The translations under genes were made by a program, and so were the position numbers. From contig CAJWWP010000026.1 of NCBI GenBank assembly GCA_913048525.1, positions 1 to 24,631 on the forward strand: a stretch of 24,631 nucleotides of DNA, given 5' to 3'. The notes beneath the pieces were generated by a model, which made no database searches, was not told the DNA's origin, and saw only the letters and a program-made list of their open reading frames with translations. Shown piece by piece: positions 1 to 7,551 of this stretch (within the stretch, counting starts at the first letter, position 1; each line of letters begins with the position of its first letter). The DNA is from GCA-002712965 sp913048525 (lineage in GTDB: Bacteria > Chloroflexota > Dehalococcoidia > Lucifugimonadales > UBA826).

Positions 1-656
1 TGGTAGGTTTTGGAGAATAGGTACATCAAAGCGAGCAGGAACCCAAAGTCTCCAACTCTCGTTACAATGAACGCCTTTTTGGCCGCGGCGGCCGCAGCAG
101 GGCGATGGAACCAGAAACCGATAAGAAGGTATGAACAGAGACCAACTAGTTCCCAGAATACGAATAATTGAACAACGTTAGCAGCCATTACCAGCCCAAG
201 CATTGAGGCGGTGAATAACGACATGTAGGCAAAATATCTTGCATACACTGGTTGACCTAATTCTACGGGTTCAGCATTGTTCTCATGGTTTTCCGACTCA
301 TGATCAGGGGTTGGAGCTTTCATATAGAAAGTGGAATATATTTGCACCATGAGGCTGACCCCGGTTACCACGACTAACATAGTTGCAGTGAGAGGATCTA
401 GAAGAATTCCAATTTGTAATTCAAAGTTTCCTATTGATAACCAATCCTTTGGATCCCCGATGGGATTATGTTGATTTATGGTGGTATCAATGAAGGTAAG
501 AATTGATATCACAAAAGATGCACCAATAGACACAACCGCTATAGGTCCCGATATAACAGAGGCGTGATTAAAAAAAGGTCTAATTACTAGCGCAATTAAA
601 GCGAACGAAGCCAGGGGCAGAAAGAATATGGCCCAAATTAGCTGTTCGTTGACCAT
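1..656 (-). CDS. nuoL: NADH-quinone oxidoreductase subunit L, N-terminal part (cut by window edge)
   Basis: Antiporter-like membrane subunit of respiratory complex I; it contributes to proton (or sodium) translocation in the cytoplasmic membrane. About 218 residues are present and the C-terminal two thirds lie beyond position 1. Seen: successive hydrophobic helices, the family signature FWELVGLCSYLLIGFW, then an Ala-rich stretch leading into KKAFIVTRVGDFGF, which is classic NuoL. The start is ATG at 656, two bases after the stop of the preceding small gene, with an AAGGAAA Shine-Dalgarno inside that gene's end. Odd: the loop after YSTFYM holds an extra, roughly 20-residue acidic/His-rich segment (around residues 113-137) before YARYFAYMSLF resumes. 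NuoM or a multisubunit antiporter (MrpA) is an alternative, but the nuo context favours NuoL. Confidence 0.93.
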   Translation of the reverse strand, partial: MVNEQLIWAIFFLPLASFALIALVIRPFFNHASVISGPIAVVSIGASFVISILTFIDTTINQHNPIGDPKDWLSIGNFELQIGILLDPLTATMLVVVTGVSLMVQIYSTFYMKAPTPDHESENHENNAEPVELGQPVYARYFAYMSLFTASMLGLVMAANVVQLFVFWELVGLCSYLLIGFWFHRPAAAAAAKKAFIVTRVGDFGFLLALMYLFSKTY

Positions 657-658
657 TT

Positions 659-853
659 CTAGAGTTTCCTTAGGATTTCGTCGGCTACGTGTTCACGACC
701 CTTTGGGACGTAGATTTTGTAAGAAACCTGTTCTGCCCAATTGGTAATCTCACCCTCAGGCATGATTTTTGTAGCGAGACCCTCACCCTCAAACAGGTCT
801 TTCCACATTTCTGCGGCAGTGAGGTTAGGGGCGTCCATATATTCGATCCACAT
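659..853 (-). CDS. Small DUF2007-like soluble protein inside the nuo operon
   Basis: A 64-residue, non-membrane protein between nuoK and nuoL. Its pattern (residue-contact opening, APNLTAAEMWKDLFEGEGLAT, a variable middle, then YKIYVPKGREHVADEILRKL) resembles the DUF2007 'putative signal transducing' fold, in which an APN..EA helix is followed by a YVP..A..IL ending. No Cys or other catalytic residues stand out. It lies in the same direction, 16 nt after nuoK and 2 nt before nuoL, so it is certainly co-transcribed with complex I. A role in complex I assembly or regulation is only inferred from position. The ribosome-binding site is weak. I am confident it is a real gene because it fills the operon gap exactly; its function is unknown. 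Confidence 0.78.
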   Translation of the reverse strand: MWIEYMDAPNLTAAEMWKDLFEGEGLATKIMPEGEITNWAEQVSYKIYVPKGREHVADEILRKL

Positions 854-869
854 AGCGCTTAGTTATCCA

Positions 870-1220
870 TCACTTTTTCATGTCTGCCGCTTCAGTGACA
901 AGCACGGTGCTGCGAGACCTATATATTGCAATTATTATTGCGAGCCCTAGCGCTACTTCTGCGGCTGCGACTGTAATGATAAACACTGCAAACACCTGTC
1001 CTGTGAGTAGGAAACTTGCAGCGTTATCCATGGTTTGGTAGCTTTCAGAGAGGACTTTGGGCACGGTATATCGCGACAATGCCACAGCTGTCACGTTCAC
1101 ACCATTAAACATGAGCTCTAGGGACATAAGAACCGCTATGGCATGCTTTTTTGATAGAGCACCATATAGTCCGATTGCAAAAAGTATTGCACCAATAATC
1201 AGGAAGCGTTCTAAGGTCAT
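870..1220 (-). CDS. nuoK: NADH-quinone oxidoreductase subunit K
   Basis: Small three-helix membrane subunit of complex I, part of the proton-transfer path. The 116 residues are slightly longer than the usual 100 or so. Both functionally key membrane glutamates are present: E35 in LMSLELMFNGVNV and E88 in the very conserved FIITVAAAEVALGLAI. The second-to-third helix loop (about residues 50-73, VPKVLSESYQTMDNAAS) is longer than in typical NuoK. The gene starts 2 nt after nuoJ ends, and translation is probably coupled. The assignment is secure from the motifs and gene order. Confidence 0.95.
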   Translation of the reverse strand: MTLERFLIIGAILFAIGLYGALSKKHAIAVLMSLELMFNGVNVTAVALSRYTVPKVLSESYQTMDNAASFLLTGQVFAVFIITVAAAEVALGLAIIIAIYRSRSTVLVTEAADMKK

Positions 1221-1222
1221 TT

Positions 1223-1771
1223 TTAGCGACCTCTCACAAGAGCCAGTGAACCTAACACAGCTGCGAGTAACAGCACAGACACTACCTCGAATGCCAGAAC
1301 AAAATCTCTTAGCAACAATTTTGCCAATGTAGGAATACCATTAGTAAAAACACCGGCAGCTTGGTTCATTTGATTTTGATTCAGTGTTTCACTTCCTATG
1401 ATATTCCACTCTGTATTTGAGATTGCATATATAGCAACACCCATAAAAATCAGAGACACCAGTGCGACAGGAATTCTGAAACTGTGGGAGGTACTTCCTT
1501 CTTCCAGGTCTCTAGTCATTAGGATGGCAAATATTATTAATACTGATATTGCACCGACATAAATCATCAGCTGAACACCTGCGAGGAATTCAGCTCTCAG
1601 AAGAATAAAGAGCCCTGCAACTCCTAAAAGAGTAACGATTAAGAATAGAGATGCTCTGAAAAGATCACGTATTTGGACAACCGCTACAGCTGATACGACA
1701 GTTGATAGTGCAATTGTCCAGAACACCAGCTCAGTTATTAACGCTCCCTCTGTTCCCTCACCTAAGATCAT
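1223..1771 (-). CDS. nuoJ: NADH-quinone oxidoreductase subunit J
   Basis: Membrane subunit of complex I with about five transmembrane helices, adjoining NuoK and NuoA in the membrane arm. The 182 residues include the conserved block around residues 67-90 (LMIYVGAISVLIIFAILMTR), the NuoJ hallmark with the helix-3 region, and a last helix ending LAAVLGSLALVRGR. Its ATG overlaps the nuoI stop as ATGA (4 nt), indicating coupled translation. The loop before the final helix (around residues 122-150) is polar and Gln/Asn-rich. No anomalies in length; assignment secure. Confidence 0.95.
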   Translation of the reverse strand: MILGEGTEGALITELVFWTIALSTVVSAVAVVQIRDLFRASLFLIVTLLGVAGLFILLRAEFLAGVQLMIYVGAISVLIIFAILMTRDLEEGSTSHSFRIPVALVSLIFMGVAIYAISNTEWNIIGSETLNQNQMNQAAGVFTNGIPTLAKLLLRDFVLAFEVVSVLLLAAVLGSLALVRGR

Positions 1772-2439
1772 CTTTTAGCCCACCTATCACGTTGCTGATC
1801 TCCAGAGGGTTTCTCGTGTCTTCCTACCTCATCCCAGTCTGCCTGGGAACCTTTGATCGGATCATGACCTCGGTTTGTAAGTTGCGGTCTAAACCATGTA
1901 CTTGGTTTCTTATCAGCTTTTCTTAAGCGTTCGACATCAATGACGAGGTCACTTCTGCGGTATGTACCCTCTTCAAATCCGCTTCCCATGTGAAGGGCGT
2001 CATAGGGGCATGCCTCAACGCATAGACCACAGAACATACACCTTCCTATATCAATATCGAAAGTTTCTATGTCGTAACTTTGACCTTCCTGGAGGTCAAC
2101 ACCACTAGTGTCAGTCACGATTTTGATTATGCCCAGAGGACAGTATTTGGCACAGCTGGCACAACCTGTGCATCTTTGGTCGTACCAAGCGAACTCCTCA
2201 CCCCTAAACCGAGCATGTTGAGGCAAGCGTTCTTCTATAGTCTCTAGCCCCACTAAAGCCCTAACGGACCTTATTGGATTTGAAAATAGGAAAGTAATAG
2301 TGTTTTTTTCTTCCAGTTTTGCCAGATCTGCTGGGCTGGCCTTTCTATTCGGATATTGGTGAATGTTGAATTGCCGTGTCGGTAAAACCAGGTTTTTCAT
2401 GGTGATACCTAAGCCTTTTAATATTCCAGTGCCATACAT
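1768..2439 (-). CDS. nuoI: NADH-quinone oxidoreductase subunit I (2x 4Fe-4S)
   Basis: Peripheral-arm ferredoxin-like subunit carrying clusters N6a and N6b that pass electrons to NuoB. The 223 residues have two canonical motifs, C90-x2-C93-x2-C96-x3-C100 (followed by P) and C134-x2-C137-x2-C140-x3-C144 (followed by P). The N terminus (residues 1-20) is the hydrophobic/amphipathic anchor region. The C terminus beyond residue 170 is a charged tail. It begins 2 nt after nuoH and overlaps nuoJ by 4 nt. All eight ligand cysteines are intact, so a functional subunit is expected. Confidence 0.96.
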   Translation of the reverse strand: MYGTGILKGLGITMKNLVLPTRQFNIHQYPNRKASPADLAKLEEKNTITFLFSNPIRSVRALVGLETIEERLPQHARFRGEEFAWYDQRCTGCASCAKYCPLGIIKIVTDTSGVDLQEGQSYDIETFDIDIGRCMFCGLCVEACPYDALHMGSGFEEGTYRRSDLVIDVERLRKADKKPSTWFRPQLTNRGHDPIKGSQADWDEVGRHEKPSGDQQRDRWAKR

Positions 2440-2441
2440 AG

Positions 2442-3659
2442 CTAATCTGCCTCCACGCCCATATTCGCAAGAGGCGATGGAACAGGGATTGGCCTCTCCA
2501 ATTTCTTGTGACCATAAATACGCATTAGGGTCAATAGTGTCACTATTGTTATTATCCAGTTTATCCCCGACATTATCAGCATGTGGGAAGTGCTTAATGT
2601 GCCGTCTTCTGTTTTGAATATCATAATCTCAATCGCAATGATAAATATGTTGAAGATGCCCAGTCCAAACAAACCCTTCCAGGCAAATCCCATTATTTGA
2701 TCTATCCGTAATCTCGGCCACGTTGCTCTAAACCACAGTAGTACGAAAATTACCACAAACATTTTCAATGCAAACCATATTTGACCTGGGATTGGATCGA
2801 ACCCCTTTGTTCCTCCAAGGAACAGGGTTGCAACTACAGCGGCGGTCACAATGGGTGCCATGAATTCAGCAAGGAACAGTATCGCAAATTTTATTCCACT
2901 GAACTCAGTATTGTATCCGGATCCAAGCTCTGATTCAGCCTCTATCTGGTCGAAGGGTGTTCTACTAATTTCAGCGGTTGCTGCTGCCATAAACACGAAA
3001 AATCCCAATGGCATCACTAAGATGAACCAAACATTCTGGCTACTCACTATGTTTGTCATAGCCAGTGAACCTGACATCAGTAATACACTGGTTATACCAA
3101 GGGCCATTGGAATCTCATAGCTAATTAACATAGCGGCCCCACGCATTGATCCCAAAATTGCATATTTATTTCTTGAACCCCACCCAGCCATAAAAATAGC
3201 TATGGAGTTGACTGATGTAACGCCCACAATAAAAAGTATTCCGATGTTTAGGCTTCCTAAGAAGGAGGTTTCTCCCATTGGAATCACCGCCATTATTAAC
3301 AAGGTTGGAGCTACTAGTGCTATGGGTGCTAATGTAAAGACAGGTCTGTCCGCCTCGGACGGAATAGTGTCTTCTTTCATTATGAGCTTAAGCACGTCAG
3401 CGAACGGCTGCAAAATACCGAAAGGTCCGTTCCGATTTGGTCCTCGCCTTACTTGGAATCGCCCTAGGACTCGTCTTTCAAACCAGGTGTAGAATGCTGT
3501 TGAAAGGATCATGATATTGATTACTATGAATGAAATGATTACCCCTGCAGTCAAATATGACATCCATTGAGCGTTGTCACCAAAGCCAAAGTACTGAAAA
3601 AGACTTAAAGATAGGTCGTAAAATGTATAAAAATCCACGAATCCGGAGAGATAGTTCAT
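2442..3659 (-). CDS. nuoH: NADH-quinone oxidoreductase subunit H
   Basis: Membrane subunit that forms the quinone-binding cavity with NuoB and NuoD. The 405 residues have about eight helices. Conserved blocks seen: WFERRVLGRFQVRRGPNRNGPFG (cytosolic loop 1, residues about 60-82), RGAAMLISYEIPM, and the quinone-site loop RTPFDQIEAESELGSGYNTEFSG. The N terminus has an extra 30 or so residues before the first conserved helix, slightly more than usual. The nuoD stop and nuoH start share a base (TAATG), so translation is coupled. Assignment secure. Confidence 0.96.
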   Translation of the reverse strand: MNYLSGFVDFYTFYDLSLSLFQYFGFGDNAQWMSYLTAGVIISFIVINIMILSTAFYTWFERRVLGRFQVRRGPNRNGPFGILQPFADVLKLIMKEDTIPSEADRPVFTLAPIALVAPTLLIMAVIPMGETSFLGSLNIGILFIVGVTSVNSIAIFMAGWGSRNKYAILGSMRGAAMLISYEIPMALGITSVLLMSGSLAMTNIVSSQNVWFILVMPLGFFVFMAAATAEISRTPFDQIEAESELGSGYNTEFSGIKFAILFLAEFMAPIVTAAVVATLFLGGTKGFDPIPGQIWFALKMFVVIFVLLWFRATWPRLRIDQIMGFAWKGLFGLGIFNIFIIAIEIMIFKTEDGTLSTSHMLIMSGINWIITIVTLLTLMRIYGHKKLERPIPVPSPLANMGVEAD

Positions 3660-4765
3660 TAGCGATCCACCTCTCCTAAAACGACGTCGATGGATCCAAA
3701 TATGATAATTAGGTCGCCCATTTTCCAGCCCTTCAACATATCCCGGAGGGGTGTGAGATTGATGAAAGACGGAGCTCTAACTTTACATCTGTAGGGTGCT
3801 ACTCCTCCATCACTTACCATATAGAATCCCAACTCTCCTTTTGGCCCTTCTACAGCAGCATAAGCCTCGCCTGCTGCAGGCCTGATAAAGAAAGGTGTAT
3901 CCGCTCTTATAGGACCAGACTCTATTTGTTCTAGGCATTGCTCAACAATTTTAACGCTCTCTCGCATCTCCAAAATACGAACCAAGTACCTGTCGTATGT
4001 GTCACCAATAGCGCCTATTGGTACATCGAATTTCACCCGATCGTATATTTCGTATGGATCAGCCTTACGCAAATCCCATTTCACACCAGAGGCTCTGAGA
4101 TTTGGGCCTGACATTGAGCTGTCTATTGCCTGCTCATCCGTTAGTAACCCAACGTTTTTTGTTCTAGCCAACACAATTTCGTTGGATGTTATTAAGGATT
4201 CTAATTCGTCGAAATAATGTGGTAAATCTCCTATTAAAGAATCGAGTGAGGGCCAAAAGTCCTCTGGGGCATCTTGTAACACACCACCAGGCCTCATATA
4301 ACTAAGAGTTATTCTTGCCCCACACAACATTTCGAATAGGTCAAGAATTCTTTCACGCTCCCGAAAACAATAAACGAGTGGAGTCGCGAGTGCCCCTAGG
4401 TCGTTTAATAGGAATCCAGTTGCCATCAAATGGCTTGCAATTCTTTGCAGTTCGGCGCTGATTACTCTTATGTATTGTGCTCTTTCCGGCACTTCAATAT
4501 CTGCCAGTTTCTCCACAGTCCTGACGTATGCCAAATTGTTCGACATACTTGCGAGGTAATCCATTCTGTCAGTCAGAGTTACTATTTGGACATAATTTCT
4601 ACTCTCGGCCAGCTTTTCCGTCCCTCTGTGGAGATAGCCAAAAACTGGTTCAGCGTCAATAATCTCCTCTCCATCAAAAGTCACCCTTAGCCTAAATACA
4701 CCATGTGTACTAGGGTGTTGAGGCCCAAGATTGATAGTGATTGGTTCAGTTCTAATTCCCGTCAA
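3659..4765 (-). CDS. nuoD: NADH-quinone oxidoreductase subunit D (49 kDa)
   Basis: Hydrogenase-large-subunit-like protein that forms the quinone pocket with NuoB. The 368 residues run from the classic NLGPQHPSTHGVFRLRV near the N terminus, through FGYLHRGTEKLAESR and LTDRMDYLASMSNN, to the C-terminal IFGSIDVVLGEVDR. The ligand cysteines of NiFe hydrogenases are absent, as expected for NuoD. It is separate from NuoC, not fused as in Escherichia coli. It starts 4 nt after nuoC and shares a base with nuoH. No nuoE, nuoF or nuoG follows before nuoH. Confidence 0.97.
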   Translation of the reverse strand: MTGIRTEPITINLGPQHPSTHGVFRLRVTFDGEEIIDAEPVFGYLHRGTEKLAESRNYVQIVTLTDRMDYLASMSNNLAYVRTVEKLADIEVPERAQYIRVISAELQRIASHLMATGFLLNDLGALATPLVYCFRERERILDLFEMLCGARITLSYMRPGGVLQDAPEDFWPSLDSLIGDLPHYFDELESLITSNEIVLARTKNVGLLTDEQAIDSSMSGPNLRASGVKWDLRKADPYEIYDRVKFDVPIGAIGDTYDRYLVRILEMRESVKIVEQCLEQIESGPIRADTPFFIRPAAGEAYAAVEGPKGELGFYMVSDGGVAPYRCKVRAPSFINLTPLRDMLKGWKMGDLIIIFGSIDVVLGEVDR

Positions 4766-4769
4766 ATGA

Positions 4770-5225
4770 TTATCCTAGGTAATCCTTTCGAAGAGGATGT
4801 CCGTCGAACCCTTCCCAGAGGAGGATGCGTTTCAGATTAGGATGCCCTTCGAATTTTATTCCCATGAGGTCCCATATTTCTCTTTCTTGAAGATCAGCAC
4901 CCTTCCAGATCCCAGTGACCGACGAAACTGTAGGTTCACCCCTGAGGTTTCCCTCGCTACTGCATCTACATTTTATGACACCGCTGTAATTGTTCCTCAT
5001 AGAAAGAACGTGATAAACCAGTTCAAAGTTATCTATATAATCAACAGCGGATATGGACGTAAGGTAGGAAAAGTCTAATCCCTCTGGGTCTTTTAGGGTT
5101 TCGCATACATCAAGTAATGATTCGGGGGATACCCAGACGTCAACTTCATTACTTGCAGTAATACAACCAGGCAGTTTCTCTTCAAGGGAGGAAGCTAATT
5201 CGCTTCCACTTATAATCTTGGTCAA
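4770..5225 (-). CDS. nuoC: NADH-quinone oxidoreductase subunit C (30 kDa), TTG start proposed
   Basis: Peripheral subunit of complex I that packs against NuoD. The C terminus has the family signature REIWDLMGIKFEGHPNLKRILL followed by GHPLRKDYLG. The reading frame stays open upstream to an ATG at 5315, but that start would run 94 nt into nuoB. A TTG at 5225 overlaps the nuoB stop as TTGA and gives a 151-residue protein of normal NuoC length, so I prefer it. Residues upstream of that TTG do not look like NuoC. The Shine-Dalgarno is weak either way, so the start is uncertain while the gene identity is not. Confidence 0.92.
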   Translation of the reverse strand: MTKIISGSELASSLEEKLPGCITASNEVDVWVSPESLLDVCETLKDPEGLDFSYLTSISAVDYIDNFELVYHVLSMRNNYSGVIKCRCSSEGNLRGEPTVSSVTGIWKGADLQEREIWDLMGIKFEGHPNLKRILLWEGFDGHPLRKDYLG

Positions 5226-5875
5226 GATCGATTCCGTTTCTTGATGGAATATCTTTTTATCTTTTCGTGGAGCTGCATAATTCCGTAGAGAAGCGCATCT
5301 GGTCTTGGTGGGCATCCAGGTACATAAACATCAACTGGAATTATATGGTTGACTCCGGGAACCACGCTATAAGATCCATAATAAGGTCCGCCGCTTGTGG
5401 CACATACCCCCATTGAAATTACCCATCTTGGTTCAGCCATCTGTTCGTAAACTCTTTCTATGGCTGGAGCCATTTTCCAAGTGACTGTTCCTGCAATTAT
5501 GATCAAATCTGCTTGTCTCGGGGATGGCCTGAATACTTCCATCCCAAAGCGGGAGAGATCGAACCGTGACATTGCGCTGGCCATCATCTCAAAAGCGCAA
5601 CAAGCCAAGCCAAATGATAGAGGCCAAACTGCTGATTTTCTTCCCCATCCTATGAGGGCATCGACTGATGTAACCGCAATGTTCCTCTGAAGGTCATCTG
5701 GTACCTCTACAATAGGTTCGGCCAGTGCTTCCAGATGGGTGGATTTAAGGTGATTAATGTATTCTCCCTCTTGCTGATCTAAACCCCATGTCGTGTCATG
5801 TAGAGGTATGATCATCGAGGATTCTTCTCCTGTTTCAGAAACGTTCAACTCCACTCTAGTGACCCCTTTTTCCAT
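5222..5875 (-). CDS. nuoB: NADH-quinone oxidoreductase subunit B (N2 cluster)
   Basis: Carries the terminal 4Fe-4S cluster N2 that reduces quinone. The four ligands are visible: C92 and C93 in FGLACCAFEMM, C158 in MGVCATSGG and C188 in VYVPGCPPRP. The 217 residues include a roughly 55-residue N-terminal extension. The ATG at 5875 lies 31 nt inside nuoA and has no good ribosome-binding site. A GTG at 5854 (residue 8) is preceded by AAAAGGGG at 8-nt spacing, and a TTG four bases into the nuoA stop (TTGA) is also possible, so the real protein may be 7-9 residues shorter. Identity is secure. Confidence 0.95.
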   Translation of the reverse strand: MEKGVTRVELNVSETGEESSMIIPLHDTTWGLDQQEGEYINHLKSTHLEALAEPIVEVPDDLQRNIAVTSVDALIGWGRKSAVWPLSFGLACCAFEMMASAMSRFDLSRFGMEVFRPSPRQADLIIIAGTVTWKMAPAIERVYEQMAEPRWVISMGVCATSGGPYYGSYSVVPGVNHIIPVDVYVPGCPPRPDALLYGIMQLHEKIKRYSIKKRNRS

Positions 5876-6240
5876 GCATAAAGCCAGCCTAAGACTAGTA
5901 TTCCTATGAAAATCGCCATTTCGATAAATACGTATGCTCCGAATTCCACCGACATTGTTCCAAAGCTAGCAGCCCAAGGGAACAAAAAAACGATCTCCAC
6001 ATCAAAAATTACAAAAAGAAGAGCGATACTGTAGTACCGGAAATTAAAATTACTCCATCGTTCCGTGATTGTTTCAAAGCCGCATTCATAAATACTGTTT
6101 TTTACCGCGGATGGATTATTAGGTCTTATCCTCAGTACTGATAAGAGCCACGATATTATTAGCATTCCTGATGGGACAGCGACTGCCAGTGCTGCAAAGA
6201 TAGCGATCACACCGTACTGTCTGAAGTATTCGTCGAGCAT
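5845..6240 (-). CDS. nuoA: NADH-quinone oxidoreductase subunit A
   Basis: Three-helix membrane subunit at the junction of the complex I arms, and the first gene of the operon. The 131 residues include the conserved segment YECGFETITERWSNFNFRYYSIALLFVIFDVEIVFLFPWA, split by the long loop after helix 1, with the acidic DVE in helix 2. The C-terminal helix ends in a YAWKKGSLEWS tail. A candidate promoter lies 80-110 nt upstream. Identity secure. Confidence 0.96.
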   Translation of the reverse strand: MLDEYFRQYGVIAIFAALAVAVPSGMLIISWLLSVLRIRPNNPSAVKNSIYECGFETITERWSNFNFRYYSIALLFVIFDVEIVFLFPWAASFGTMSVEFGAYVFIEMAIFIGILVLGWLYAWKKGSLEWS

Positions 6241-6322
6241 ATTTCCTGCAGATTATTGCATATATTTGAGGCCTGAAATGTCTCTTGTCCAATGCCTATG
6301 GCACAGACCACTCTGATTCGAA

Positions 6323-6352
6323 AATATAGCACAGGGGTTGATCTGCTAGCAA
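6323..6352 (-). promoter_or_regulatory. Candidate sigma-70-type promoter for the nuo operon
   Basis: Reading the minus strand, TTGCTA (6352-6347) and TATATT (6328-6323) are separated by 18 nt. They match the -35 consensus at 4 of 6 and the -10 at 5 of 6. Predicted start near 6316 would give a leader of roughly 75 nt before nuoA. Inference from motif match only. Confidence 0.4.
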
Positions 6353-6383
6353 GTAAAAAATGCTTTATTAGTTACGTTAGATA

Positions 6384-6411
6384 TTGTGACTAGATAAGTC
6401 TAATCTAGTAT
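6384..6411 (+). promoter_or_regulatory. Candidate promoter with embedded operator-like palindrome upstream of prenyl synthase
   Basis: TTGTGA (6384-6389) and TAGTAT (6406-6411) lie 16 nt apart and each match consensus at 4 of 6. Between and overlapping them sits CTAGATaAGtCTaATCTAG (6390-6408), a 19-bp dyad in which 8 of 9 base pairs are symmetric. The position is where a repressor dimer would block RNA polymerase. The palindrome is seen; the promoter and operator roles are inferred. Confidence 0.4.
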
Positions 6412-6471
6412 CCTTTCCAAAATCTGAAATGTGAGTCCATAATAATTCTACCGTGTGGGACTTCTCCAAAA

Positions 6472-7521
6472 TTGGAACATGATAAAAAAATGATGACTTC
6501 TCCCGAGATTCTTGATAGATATCGGGACATCATCGTAACTACACTAAAGGCGAGAATAGATCAGGATTCTTTATCGGTTTATGACATGCTTAGATATTGC
6601 ATGGGATGGTCAGATAAAGATGGAAGACCTGTCAATGGTGTAATGGGGAAATCGCTGCGACCATCTCTTTGTTTATTTGCCTGTGAAGCGGTGGGTGGCC
6701 ATATGAAAAATGCCTTGCCAGCGGCTGCTTCTCTTGAACTGATACACAATTTTTCACTAATTCATGATGAGATTGAAGATTTTGATGAGACAAGACACCA
6801 CAGACCAACTCTTTGGGCGTTGTGGGGAATAAATAAAGCACTTGTGGCTGGGAACGTTTTGAGAATATTGGCAGACCGGTCAATGGAAATGATGAAAAAT
6901 GATGAAAGCAAGAACACGGAGCGGGTCCTAAAAGGAGTAGAACTTTTGACGGAGGCCTGTCTTGAAATGATTGAAGGTCAATATATGGACATCTCCTTTG
7001 AGGGTCGAATCGACATAACACTGGACCAGTATATGGCTATGATAGCGAGAAAGACTGGAGCATTAATTCGTTGTTCTCTTCATTTGGGGGCCGTGATGGG
7101 GACCGAAAATTTAAAGACCTTAGAAATTTTTCGAAAAACTGGTAGGTCCTTGGGGTTCGTTTTTCAGATAAGAGATGACATTCTTGGTATATGGGGAGAG
7201 GAGAAATCTACCGGTAAGCCCGTAGGCATTGATATCCTGAGAAAAAAAAATTCGCTTCCTATCGTCCATGCCATGGTTAAGGCCGATAAAAAAGGTCGAG
7301 AACTATTGCGGGAAATCTATTCTTTGGAATATATAGGAGAACAAGAGGTTGTGACCGTTTTAGAAATTATGGAACAGGCAGGCACAAGAGATTACGCACA
7401 AGGGCTTGCTCACAAATATGAAGAAGAGGCCCTGAAATTATTTTCCGATGCAATGCTACCCGATAGTTACAAATTTCATTTTGATGTTCTTGCTCACTTT
7501 TTAGCAGTGAGAGAATATTAG
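6472..7521 (+). CDS. Polyprenyl (geranylgeranyl-type) diphosphate synthase
   Basis: Trans-prenyltransferase that condenses isopentenyl diphosphate with an allylic diphosphate, probably feeding quinone, carotenoid or membrane-lipid synthesis. In 349 residues the order is GKSLRP (59-64), the first Asp-rich motif as HDEIEDFDETRHHRPT (98-113), GQYMDI, KTGALI, then the second motif FQIRDDILGIWGEEKSTGKP (231-250). Variations: the first motif reads DEIED instead of DDxxD, keeping both end aspartates, and the second ends DDILG rather than DDILD. Such forms occur in this family, so activity is expected but chain length is unknown. The frame opens with TTG at 6472; ATG at 6490 is an alternative. Next gene starts 30 nt downstream. 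Confidence 0.9.
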   Translation: MEHDKKMMTSPEILDRYRDIIVTTLKARIDQDSLSVYDMLRYCMGWSDKDGRPVNGVMGKSLRPSLCLFACEAVGGHMKNALPAAASLELIHNFSLIHDEIEDFDETRHHRPTLWALWGINKALVAGNVLRILADRSMEMMKNDESKNTERVLKGVELLTEACLEMIEGQYMDISFEGRIDITLDQYMAMIARKTGALIRCSLHLGAVMGTENLKTLEIFRKTGRSLGFVFQIRDDILGIWGEEKSTGKPVGIDILRKKNSLPIVHAMVKADKKGRELLREIYSLEYIGEQEVVTVLEIMEQAGTRDYAQGLAHKYEEEALKLFSDAMLPDSYKFHFDVLAHFLAVREY

Positions 7522-7551
7522 TTTCGTTTTTATATTCCGTGGAAGAGTGAT

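Noticed and set aside
6632..7021. 129-residue open frame antisense to the prenyl synthase
   Set aside because: Low-complexity, unrecognisable product opposite a gene with clear motifs.
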